Assembly (NCBI RefSeq): GCF_004005375.1
Contig: NZ_RZUF01000012.1
Span: 90,860-154,859 of the forward strand
Direction of reading: 5' to 3'
Origin: Rheinheimera sediminis
GTDB lineage: Bacteria; Pseudomonadota; Gammaproteobacteria; Enterobacterales; Alteromonadaceae
Length of the DNA stretch: 64,000 nt
The translations under genes were made by a program, and so were the position numbers. This document shows positions 55,949 through 63,462 of the stretch, one piece after another. Each line of letters opens with the position of its first letter. Position 1 is the stretch's first letter. Below the pieces are notes generated by a model, which saw only the letters and a program-made list of their open reading frames with translations, was not told where the DNA came from and did not search any database.

Positions 55949-56630
55949 ATTTCGCCTCCATGACACGCTCAGTCATGATCTGGCCATCCAGCATCCGGAT
56001 GATGCGGCTGGCGTAACGTGATTCATGCTCAGAGTGAGTCACCATCACTACAGTAGTGCCTTCGCGGTTGAGCTGACGCAGCATCTGCATCACTTCTTCG
56101 CTGTTTTTCGAGTCCAGGTTGCCTGTAGGTTCGTCGGCTAAAATCAGTGCCGGATTAATCACCAGAGCGCGGGCGACGGCAACACGTTGTTGCTGACCGC
56201 CGGATAGCTGTAATGGCAAATGATCGGCCCTGTGGTCAATTTGCATGCGTTTTAAGATGGCTTCTACCCGCTGTTTGCGTTCAGCTGTGGCAATGCCCTG
56301 ATACTGCAGCGGCAGCTCAACATTTTGAAATACCGTTAACTCATCAATCAGGTTAAAGCTTTGAAACACAAAACCAAGCTGGGTTTTACGCAGTTGTGCC
56401 AATTGTTTTTCGCTGTAATGGGCAATGTCGGTGCCCTGAAACAAATAAGAGCCGGAGCTTGGGCTGTCCAGCATGCCCAGAATGCTGAGTAGAGTCGATT
56501 TACCGCAGCCAGAAGGGCCCATAATGGCGACGAAATCCCCTTGTTCAATCACTAAATCAATCTGGTTCAGTGCTGTGGTTTCAAGCTCCGCAGTACGAAA
56601 TACGCGGTTTAATTGCTGTAATTGGATCAT
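55941..56630 (-). CDS. ABC transporter ATP-binding protein (MacB/LolD type)
   Basis: 229-aa ATPase with Walker A GPSGCGKSTLL, Q-loop GFVFQSFNLI, signature LSGGQQQRVAVARAL, Walker B ALILADEPTGNLDS and switch histidine MVTHSEHE. This is the MacB/LolD subfamily, which pairs with FtsX-type permeases. It lies between the adaptor and permease genes of one operon. Confidence 0.95.
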   Translation of the reverse strand: MIQLQQLNRVFRTAELETTALNQIDLVIEQGDFVAIMGPSGCGKSTLLSILGMLDSPSSGSYLFQGTDIAHYSEKQLAQLRKTQLGFVFQSFNLIDELTVFQNVELPLQYQGIATAERKQRVEAILKRMQIDHRADHLPLQLSGGQQQRVAVARALVINPALILADEPTGNLDSKNSEEVMQMLRQLNREGTTVVMVTHSEHESRYASRIIRMLDGQIMTERVMEAKYA

Positions 56631-56640
56631 GGAATAGTCC

Positions 56641-57891
56641 TTATTGCTCTAATTGAATAGTATCGGCTTGCGCAAAATCGCGATAGCCGGAAATGATCAC
56701 CTGATCACCGGCACTAAGGCCGCTGACAATTTCAATCTGATTGGCGCTTTGTTTACCCAGGGTGACGGCTTGTTTGCGAGCTGTGGCGGTTTTGCTATCC
56801 AGTACATAGACATACTGGCCCGCACCGTCGGTCAGGTAAGCACCGCGTGGCAGCACCAGGGTTTCGCGTTGCTGCGCTTCGAGTTGCAGTGTTAAGTTCA
56901 CCGACTGACCACGTTTTACCTGCTGCTCGCCCGGCAGAGTAAATTCAAGTTGGAATTGGTTATTTACCACCCGGCTGTCGACGCGGCTGACAGTCAGCTG
57001 CAACTCTTCTGCATTCAGGCTGGCAGTGGCTTGCATGCCGGTACTGACGCGGCTTAAGTAAAATTCATCTACACTGGCCACCAGTTTGTAACGGTCCGGA
57101 ATATCAATCTGGCCCATGCGGCTGCCCGGCGCGCGGGATTCACCGGGTTCGACGTTAAACTCACTTAAATAACCGCTGACGGGCGCCCGCACCAACAGGT
57201 TTTGCACATTCTGCCGGGCAAATTCGAGGTTTTTGGTCAGCATGGCCACACTCTCGCTTAACTGGCTTAATTGCTGCTGGCGAATGGCTTCATCTTGTTT
57301 TTGCTGTTGATGCGTCAGCGCTAAACGTTGTTGCTGATAGCGCAAATCCTGCTGCAAATTCAGCAGGGTTTCTTTGGCCAAAACGCCGCTTTTAACCAGT
57401 GGCTCTGTCTGGGCCAGATTACGTTTCAGCGTCACCAGTTGATGTTCAATATCCAGCACATCACGTTTCAGGTTTAATCTGTTGGTTTCAATAGTCATTT
57501 GAGTGTTGCGCAGAAAATTCATCTGCTCTGTCACCTGAGCTTCGCGGCTGATCAAATCCAGCTGCAGCGCTGTGTTGCTTAACTTGACCAGCGGCTGACC
57601 TTGAGTAACAAACTGGCCTTGTTCCACCAGTTTTTCTTCGACCCGGCCACCTTCAATCACATCCAGAAACACCGTTTGCTGCGGCATCACATTGGCGCGC
57701 AGCGCTATGCTTTCTTGCAGGTTTTGCTGTTGCACCAGGGCTGTGCTGACTGAACTGAGTGGCAGCGGCAATGACATTTGCGCGCTGGCTTGCCAGTTGC
57801 TGCCAAACCAGGCTGTGCTTGCCAGCAGCACTATCACTGCTGCTGGTGCTGACAGGCGACGGCGGGTGCTTGGGGTGATCTTCTTATCCAT
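56641..57891 (-). CDS. HlyD/MacA-type periplasmic adaptor
   Basis: 416-aa membrane-fusion protein: membrane anchor (APAAVIVLLASTAWFGSNW), lipoyl halves (GGRVEEKLVEQGQFVTQGQP and VRAPVSGYLSEFNVEPGES), a long coiled-coil hairpin of about 130 residues, and beta-barrel and membrane-proximal domains. ATG 57891 with GGAG 8 nt upstream. First gene of the exporter operon, 40 bp downstream of a sigma-54 promoter. Confidence 0.92.
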   Translation of the reverse strand: MDKKITPSTRRRLSAPAAVIVLLASTAWFGSNWQASAQMSLPLPLSSVSTALVQQQNLQESIALRANVMPQQTVFLDVIEGGRVEEKLVEQGQFVTQGQPLVKLSNTALQLDLISREAQVTEQMNFLRNTQMTIETNRLNLKRDVLDIEHQLVTLKRNLAQTEPLVKSGVLAKETLLNLQQDLRYQQQRLALTHQQQKQDEAIRQQQLSQLSESVAMLTKNLEFARQNVQNLLVRAPVSGYLSEFNVEPGESRAPGSRMGQIDIPDRYKLVASVDEFYLSRVSTGMQATASLNAEELQLTVSRVDSRVVNNQFQLEFTLPGEQQVKRGQSVNLTLQLEAQQRETLVLPRGAYLTDGAGQYVYVLDSKTATARKQAVTLGKQSANQIEIVSGLSAGDQVIISGYRDFAQADTIQLEQ

Positions 57892-57930
57892 GGCGATGCT
57901 CCAAAAAAATGCACTCTGTGGGCTTGAATA

Positions 57931-57946
57931 CGCAATGGCTGTGCCA
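57931..57946 (-). promoter_or_regulatory. Sigma-54 promoter of the ABC exporter operon
   Basis: Read on the minus strand: TGGCAC-AGCCA-TTGCG, matching the consensus TGGCAC-N5-TTGCA at all but the last base. It lies 40 bp upstream of the adaptor start codon. The divergent gene encodes a sigma-54-dependent activator, which strongly supports the call. Confidence 0.88.
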
Positions 57947-58018
57947 AAAAATAAAGCTATATATTTCAATGATTTGAATTTTTGGTTCTTGAAAGCTGTC
58001 CACTGGTGATACAGCCCA

Positions 58019-58036
58019 CTGTCCATAAATGGACAG
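58019..58036. promoter_or_regulatory. Probable enhancer site for the sigma-54 activator
   Basis: Perfect palindrome CTGTCCA-TAAA-TGGACAG, centred about 107 bp upstream of the predicted start of exporter transcription. A weaker half-related copy (CTGTCCACTGGTGATACAG) begins about 20 bp nearer the promoter. Distance and symmetry fit an upstream activating sequence for the Fis-type helix-turn-helix of the adjacent regulator. Confidence 0.7.
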
Positions 58037-58129
58037 GGTGAAAAAGCCTTAAGTGATTGGATTTAAAAGACTGTTGCGAAGGCATGGCGTTTTCGGTAGG
58101 GTGCTGGAATCAACCGCAAGGATGTATAA

Positions 58130-59491
58130 ATGAAACAGCCCTATAAGGTACTGGTACTGGATGATAACCACGACATTCTGATCGCCAGCCGTATTTTTTT
58201 GAAGCAGCATTTTGTCCAGGTCCTGACCTTACAGGAGCCTGCACTCTTGCTGACGACATTGAACTCGGAGCACTTTGATCTATTGCTGCTGGATATGAAT
58301 TTCAGCCGCGATACCCAAAGTGGTGAAGAAGGTTTGTTTTACTTAAAGCAGGCAGTAAAGACCCAGCCAGAGCTCAAAGTAGTGATGATGACAGCTTATG
58401 CCGCCTTGCCTTTGGCGGTCAAAGCGATGCAAAGTGGGGCGGCTAATTTTATTGCCAAACCCTGGCAGAATGAGCAGCTATTACAGACACTGCAACAGGC
58501 GTTGCAACAGCCAACTCAACCTAAGCCAGCGTCGCACAAGGCAACAGAAAACGCAGCTACTATTCCACTTTTGGGTGAAAGCCAGGCTATGCAGCAAGTG
58601 CTACGTACTATTGATAAAGTAGCGGCGACAGATGCCAATGTGTTGCTGCTGGGCGAAAGCGGCACAGGTAAAGCTTTGGTCGCTCAGGCTATTCATCAGG
58701 CCTCAAAGCGTGCTGCTGCAGCATTTGTCAGTGTGGATATGGGCAGTTTAAGCACCAGCCTGCTGGAAAGTGAGTTGTTTGGCCATAAAAAAGGCGCTTT
58801 TACCGACGCAAAAAGCGATTATGCCGGCCGTTTTGTTGAGGCCAGTGGTGGCACTTTGTTGCTGGATGAACTGGCCAATTTAGCCTTGCCACAACAAGCC
58901 AAGCTGCTGACTGCACTGCAAAACCGAACTGTGGTGCCAGTCGGCGCCAGTCAGGCGGTCGCTGTGGATATTCGCTTAATTTGCGCCACCAACGAAAACC
59001 TCTATCAGGCTGTAACCGAAGGCAGCTTCCGCCAGGATTTGCTCTACCGCATTAATACGGTGGAGATAGTGTTGCCACCGCTGCGTGAGCGTAAAGAGGA
59101 TATTCCTTTGCTGCTCGATTGGTATCTGCAGCATTATTCCCAGCGTTATCAGCGCGATGGCTTACACATCAGCGCCGCCGATAAGCGCACTTTGCAGAGT
59201 TACGACTGGCCAGGTAATGTGCGGCAACTGGCGCATGCGGTAGAGCGCGCTGTGGTATTGGCGGAGGGCAATACAGTGGATTTTAGTCAGTTGCAAAGTT
59301 CAGCCCTGAATCCAGCGATAAGTTCGGCATCGGAGCAGAAAGCGGATACAGATTTTTTCCTCGAATTTGTTGAAGAAAAAACCATCCGGCAGGCGCTGCA
59401 ATATTATCAGGGCAATGTCAGTCAGGCAGCGAAAGCGCTGGGCTTAACCCGTGGCGCTTTGTACCGGCGGTTGGAAAAATATGGCCTTTAA
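58130..59491 (+). CDS. Sigma-54-dependent response regulator (NtrC type)
   Basis: 453-aa regulator. The receiver domain (1-125) has phosphoacceptor D55 in LLLLDMNFSR and the conserved lysine in FIAKPW. The AAA+ domain has Walker A GESGTGKALV (an alanine replaces the usual glutamate after GK), the sigma-54 contact loop as KGAFTDA instead of GAFTGA (residues 222-227), and GTLLLDELANL. The C-terminal Fis helix-turn-helix reads NVSQAAKALGLTRGALYRRL. It is divergent from the exporter operon and overlaps the kinase gene by 11 bp. Confidence 0.94.
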   Translation: MKQPYKVLVLDDNHDILIASRIFLKQHFVQVLTLQEPALLLTTLNSEHFDLLLLDMNFSRDTQSGEEGLFYLKQAVKTQPELKVVMMTAYAALPLAVKAMQSGAANFIAKPWQNEQLLQTLQQALQQPTQPKPASHKATENAATIPLLGESQAMQQVLRTIDKVAATDANVLLLGESGTGKALVAQAIHQASKRAAAAFVSVDMGSLSTSLLESELFGHKKGAFTDAKSDYAGRFVEASGGTLLLDELANLALPQQAKLLTALQNRTVVPVGASQAVAVDIRLICATNENLYQAVTEGSFRQDLLYRINTVEIVLPPLRERKEDIPLLLDWYLQHYSQRYQRDGLHISAADKRTLQSYDWPGNVRQLAHAVERAVVLAEGNTVDFSQLQSSALNPAISSASEQKADTDFFLEFVEEKTIRQALQYYQGNVSQAAKALGLTRGALYRRLEKYGL

Positions 59492-60797
59492 CACCCGCTT
59501 GCTGCTATTGCTTGGCAGTTTTGCTGTGCTGCTGATTTTAAGCTATCGACAATGGCAAGATGGATCATCAGCTTTTGCCGTCGCCTTAACTTTGGCTGCA
59601 GTATTAGCAGCCTGGTTGATCTGGCAACAGTGCAGCACCCGTCAGCGCCAGACCGCTTTGGTGCTTAGAGCTTTGGCGAATCAGGATACTTCGTTAAACC
59701 TGCGCGACCAGCCTGAATTGCAACAGTTGCTGGCCCAGGTGCAGCAGCAATTAGGCCATAGTCGCCAACAAGCGGAAGCCAAAGCTCAGTATTTGCAAAC
59801 ATTGCTGAGCCAACTGGATGTTGCTGTGCTGGAGTTTGCAGCTGACGATCAGTTACTGCAAGCTAACCCGGCGGCGCAGCGCTTACTGACGGCAGCACAA
59901 CAGCAACAGCTGCAACAAGGTCGCTTTGATGAGGCTAACTTAGCGCAACTGGCAGCGATACTGCAAAGCACCACAACGTATTATCAGGGCCAGTTGCACT
60001 GGCAACAACGAGGCTACACAGACCGGCTGGCGCTGAGCATAGTATGCAGCCGTATTCAGGGCCAACTGCGTAAACTGGTAACGCTGCAAAGTATTAATCA
60101 GGCACTGCTGCAGCAGGAAGTACAGGCTTATCAGCAACTGACTCGGGTGTTGACCCACGAAATTGCCAACTCCGTTACCCCTATGGCGTCTTTGGCGCAA
60201 AGCTGCCAGCAGATTTTGCCGACAGTAGACTCTGTATTAAATCAGGATGATCATGCGGATCTCAGCGAAGCGCTGACCACCATTCACAGGCGCGGTCAGC
60301 ATCTGGCCGATTTTATCCTGTCTTTTAAACAGTTGAGTCAGCCAGTACAAGCGGATTTACAGCAGAGGGATCTGGTGGCTATTGTCAAAAATTGTCTGGC
60401 TTTACAGCGTGATGCCCTCAGTCAGTCCGGAGTTGAGCTAAAGACTGAGTTCCCCAACCAAGCCCTGTTATGGCTGGATGAAGCCCTGATGGAGCAAGTG
60501 CTGATTAACCTGCTGCAAAATGCGCTGGACGCAATGCAGCACAGTGAGCAGAAACAACTGAGCCTAACGCTTGAGCGCACTACACAACAGCAATGGCAAC
60601 TGGATATCAGCGATACCGGACCAGGTATTGCACCCGAAGTCGCACAGCAAATTTTTATTCCGTTTTTCACCACCAAGGCCACAGGTTCAGGCATTGGCTT
60701 AAGCTTATCGCGGGCCTTATTGCAGGTGCAGGATGCTCAATTGGAATACAAACCAGCTGATCAAAGGGGGAGTTGTTTTAGTATCCGATTTGCGTAG
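59481..60797 (+). CDS. Sensor histidine kinase, partner of the sigma-54 regulator
   Basis: 438-aa membrane kinase: two closely spaced N-terminal helices (about 6-22 and 31-49, almost no periplasmic loop), a PAS-like region (about 105-205), phosphoacceptor H226 in RVLTHEIANSVTPMASL, and an HATPase domain with NLLQNALDAM, DTGPGIAPE and GSGIGLSLSRAL. The short loop suggests that it senses a membrane or cytoplasmic signal. ATG 59481 overlaps the regulator's end. Together they form a two-component system for the divergent exporter. Confidence 0.93.
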   Translation: MAFNTRLLLLLGSFAVLLILSYRQWQDGSSAFAVALTLAAVLAAWLIWQQCSTRQRQTALVLRALANQDTSLNLRDQPELQQLLAQVQQQLGHSRQQAEAKAQYLQTLLSQLDVAVLEFAADDQLLQANPAAQRLLTAAQQQQLQQGRFDEANLAQLAAILQSTTTYYQGQLHWQQRGYTDRLALSIVCSRIQGQLRKLVTLQSINQALLQQEVQAYQQLTRVLTHEIANSVTPMASLAQSCQQILPTVDSVLNQDDHADLSEALTTIHRRGQHLADFILSFKQLSQPVQADLQQRDLVAIVKNCLALQRDALSQSGVELKTEFPNQALLWLDEALMEQVLINLLQNALDAMQHSEQKQLSLTLERTTQQQWQLDISDTGPGIAPEVAQQIFIPFFTTKATGSGIGLSLSRALLQVQDAQLEYKPADQRGSCFSIRFA

Positions 60798-60834
60798 TAG
60801 CGGATAAGTGCATTCATAATGAAAACCACGATTA

Positions 60835-61017
60835 CCATAACACCTCTAATTAGGTGGCCAAATTCAGTGTGCCACTGCACAGCGCCTGAGACATAAAAAA
60901 TGGTAATTTGTTCTTGCTCAATGCGGTTGTGTGAAGTTTTTGTTTGGCGACTGATCAGATCGCCCAAACCGCATTGATTTCCCACCTGCAAGTGATGTAA
61001 TAATTGGAGCCGTTATT
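60835..61017 (-). repeat. Long attC-like recombination site
   Basis: Its ends form an imperfect inverted pair: TAATTGGAGCCGTTATT (61001-61017) against CCATAACACCTCTAATTA (60835-60852), 13 of 17 positions complementary. Inside is a stem CAATGCGGTT/AACCGCATTG with further pairing GTTTGGCGA/TCGCCCAAAC. It begins at the stop codon of the minus-strand lipoprotein gene, as an attC site would. At 183 bp it is longer than usual. It also fills the gap after the kinase gene. Confidence 0.42.
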
Positions 61018-61646
61018 TAGTTGCAGAAAACATAGCCTGAACTAGCTACATGACACTGTCTCATTCCGCTGGGCGTATTAATCAAGTAATGATTGTAATT
61101 GCTCTTGGTGTTTTGTCCGAAATTTACTTGTCCTGAGGGCATAGGGATGTAGCGGTACTGAAGGGCGGCTTGCTCATTTGCAGACTGTATACCTTCACCA
61201 ACTGCCATGGCTATTGCAGCTGTTGCCTCTAAAGCTCTTGCCCAGTCCTCAGCTCTTTCTCTTTTAGATATCTCAACCACCTTCAAGCCAAGCTGGTAGT
61301 CGCCTTCCATTCCCTCAGTTTCAATGACTATGACCGGGCGCAATTTTTCACACCACTCCATATTCTCTTCGCGAGTGTTTGAGCGAGAGTTTGTATAAAT
61401 TGTTTTGTATGTATTGTTGTAAAGATCAGAATCAATTTCCATGACATTTAGGAGTTTAGAGGCTGCAATTCGATAATTAATGTAATCTGTGTCTTTTTTG
61501 TTCAACTCGAGACAGTCAGAACTCAAGACATCATAGGCAGCCATATATTTTCCATACTGATCCCAACCTTTAGCTTTTTGTAGTGCACATCCGGAGGTCG
61601 CAGCTATAGCTGCACCAAAAATAGTCAGAATTATGAATTTTCTCAT
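61017..61646 (-). CDS. Lipoprotein of unknown function, cassette-borne
   Basis: 209-aa lipoprotein (lipobox AATSGC). The mature part has a helical middle with ERAEDWARALEATAAIAMAV and a C-terminal segment with paired cysteines (MRQCHVASSGYVFC). No family recognised. GGAG lies 9 nt before the ATG. Base composition is more AT-rich than the kinase gene next to it. It lies between attC-like sites on the minus strand. Confidence 0.65.
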   Translation of the reverse strand: MRKFIILTIFGAAIAATSGCALQKAKGWDQYGKYMAAYDVLSSDCLELNKKDTDYINYRIAASKLLNVMEIDSDLYNNTYKTIYTNSRSNTREENMEWCEKLRPVIVIETEGMEGDYQLGLKVVEISKRERAEDWARALEATAAIAMAVGEGIQSANEQAALQYRYIPMPSGQVNFGQNTKSNYNHYLINTPSGMRQCHVASSGYVFCN

Positions 61647-61670
61647 TTAATACTCCAATATTGATTTTAA

Positions 61671-61740
61671 AGCTAACGATTGCTTAATGAAAAATTACGA
61701 GCGTGACGAGTAATTTTCTGAGTGCAGCAACTTGTTATGG
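61671..61740 (-). repeat. Integron-type attC site
   Basis: 70 bp. On the minus strand it opens with CCATAACAAGTTGCT and closes with AGCAATCGTTAGCT. The ends pair as TAAC..A.TTGCT with one extra G on one arm, the extrahelical base typical of attC. The inner stem is GAAAAATTAC / GTAATTTTC (61689-61718). It lies 4 bp beyond the stop codon of one gene and 24 bp before the start of the next, as in cassette arrays. Confidence 0.68.
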
Positions 61741-61744
61741 TTTT

Positions 61745-62263
61745 TTAGAGCACTCTATGAAATATATGTTCATGCACATCATATAGATAAACCTTACTAA
61801 ACCTAGAATCTTTAGATTTAATAGCCTCCTCAATTTTATTTTTTTCAGAGGTAGCTAGATCTTTAGCGCTAGAAAATGGATTTATAATACCGACCAATAA
61901 AATACCACTTCCGTACTGTTTATATACATTCCTTATCGAGTCTTTATCGTATTTTTTGATAATAACGCCTTCTAATATCGAGCTAAATTGCTCCTCAGGA
62001 TCGATACAGAATCGCTTTTCTTTGGGAGTAGGCCTAGGTAGCTTATCATCAGAAACATTTGTTGTAATACTCTCTGCAAGCTCAGGACTAAAGAAAGCAT
62101 CTGTTATTTCAATCCAGCTTGGATTACCATTTATAGTGATAATTGCATCAGGTGGTTCTGGCTTACTGATAACATCAATAACATCACCAAAAGAGGCTGC
62201 GTACCTCTTAAAGCTATAAATTACAGAGTCTTCGTGTGCATTCATGATTTCATTTCTATTCAT
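61745..62263 (-). CDS. Hypothetical protein with possible nuclease-like core
   Basis: 172-aa soluble protein. The stretch KPEPPDAIITINGNPSWIEI followed by TDAFF has the spacing D...E-x-T seen in some PD-(D/E)XK-type nucleases and in uncharacterised proteins of the form PPD...EVT. A third catalytic residue is not obvious. No family recognised, so the nuclease idea is weak inference. It starts 22 bp after the stop of the upstream gene and is followed directly by an attC site. AT-rich. Confidence 0.6.
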   Translation of the reverse strand: MNRNEIMNAHEDSVIYSFKRYAASFGDVIDVISKPEPPDAIITINGNPSWIEITDAFFSPELAESITTNVSDDKLPRPTPKEKRFCIDPEEQFSSILEGVIIKKYDKDSIRNVYKQYGSGILLVGIINPFSSAKDLATSEKNKIEEAIKSKDSRFSKVYLYDVHEHIFHRVL

Positions 62264-62285
62264 AACTCAGACTCAGAATCGAATA

Positions 62286-63266
62286 TCATACAAAATTTTT
62301 TGTAACATTACGTTTACTCCAAAATGCAGATTTTATTTTATCAACATCATCACGCATAATACTTGAATCATCGATCAGGTATGCTTGAGTTTGCGAATTA
62401 TTAACCATGAAATACTTTCCATTTTTTCGGTATACTTTAAATGTGTAGATGTATTGAATGAAATAATTCTCAGTGGTAGAGAATATATTTTTCAAGCCAG
62501 CTGCGACGAAGTGTTTAAATATGGCTTGTGCAACATAGTTCAGTCTTTCCATAATGCCCATTTTAAGTGTAAACATTGTGTATGAATCTGAATCATCAAA
62601 TGCAACAAACAGCTCGATATGCTCACCTTCAAGCTGGCCTGAAAAAACAAAATTAACTACTCTCCCATCAAGTTTTTCGTCACCATCTTTATCTATAACA
62701 AATAAATGCTCTGCTTCAGAATTGAGATAAACCACCTTGTTGTCGCGAACGATGGCTAAAATATCAACTTCTGCTTCCTCTAGTCTAATTCCTCCGCTGA
62801 CTTTTAGCTTATCTTCCACTATATTGCCTTGTATTAACTTTTCAACACTGTCCTCAATAAATTCAAAGTTTTCTTCGAACTGCGCATAGTCTGATAATTC
62901 AAAGAATCTCATCACATTGTTCCAATCAACAACATGACAGTTATTTATTCGAGGGATCAAGAAATCAGTAAATGTTGAATCAAACCGCTCTCTACTTTTT
63001 ATTATTTGATAATCACACCTTGCACTTTCTATACATTTTGCTACTTCAAGTAGATCTCTATCGGGTGAAAGCAGTCCATATTCTTCCATATTTATTGTAC
63101 GTTGAGCTTTGCCTAATAAAGTCTGCTCGGCACCTGTAAAAAGAAGCCTGCTTTTTTGAGCTCTCCTAGCCTTCAAAATCCCGATTGGAATTGCCAAGAT
63201 CAAAACTATCGGAATCATGATGATATTAATAATAATGCCAATTAATTTCCCTAAAAGATTCGCCAT
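62286..63266 (-). CDS. Membrane-anchored hypothetical protein
   Basis: 326-aa protein with an N-terminal hydrophobic segment (LIGIIINIIMIPIVLILAIP), a basic stop-transfer (KARRAQKSR), then a large soluble domain with no motif I recognise (NCHVVDWNNVMRFFELSDYA, FVAFDDSDSYTMFTLKMGIM, VYRKNGKYFMVNNSQ). AAGGG before the ATG. Probably co-transcribed with the next gene (22-bp gap), so the two could work as a pair. AT-rich; likely acquired. Confidence 0.65.
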   Translation of the reverse strand: MANLLGKLIGIIINIIMIPIVLILAIPIGILKARRAQKSRLLFTGAEQTLLGKAQRTINMEEYGLLSPDRDLLEVAKCIESARCDYQIIKSRERFDSTFTDFLIPRINNCHVVDWNNVMRFFELSDYAQFEENFEFIEDSVEKLIQGNIVEDKLKVSGGIRLEEAEVDILAIVRDNKVVYLNSEAEHLFVIDKDGDEKLDGRVVNFVFSGQLEGEHIELFVAFDDSDSYTMFTLKMGIMERLNYVAQAIFKHFVAAGLKNIFSTTENYFIQYIYTFKVYRKNGKYFMVNNSQTQAYLIDDSSIMRDDVDKIKSAFWSKRNVTKNFV

Positions 63267-63462
63267 TATTTTTCCCTTATAGATATTTCTGCTTTAGCTG
63301 TTTAAGTTACATATTTCAACGAATGTCAGACCGTATAAGCATAACTTTTTAGCGTTTTATCCGGCGTTCGAGACGGATATGCGTCTGTTTAACGGTGGGT
63401 ATGTTCTTTGTTGGTACATATGATGCTAATAGAGTTTTTATATTTAGGGAACCGCTGTCTGT

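Noticed and set aside
60761..60991. Minus-strand open frame of about 76 codons after the kinase gene
   Set aside because: It lies across the attC-like structure, has no ribosome site and no recognisable protein features.
63300..63400. Further attC site before the 62286-63266 gene (GTTATGC on the minus strand near 63341)
   Set aside because: No matching left core or pairing arm found; the hairpins there fit a REP-like structure better.
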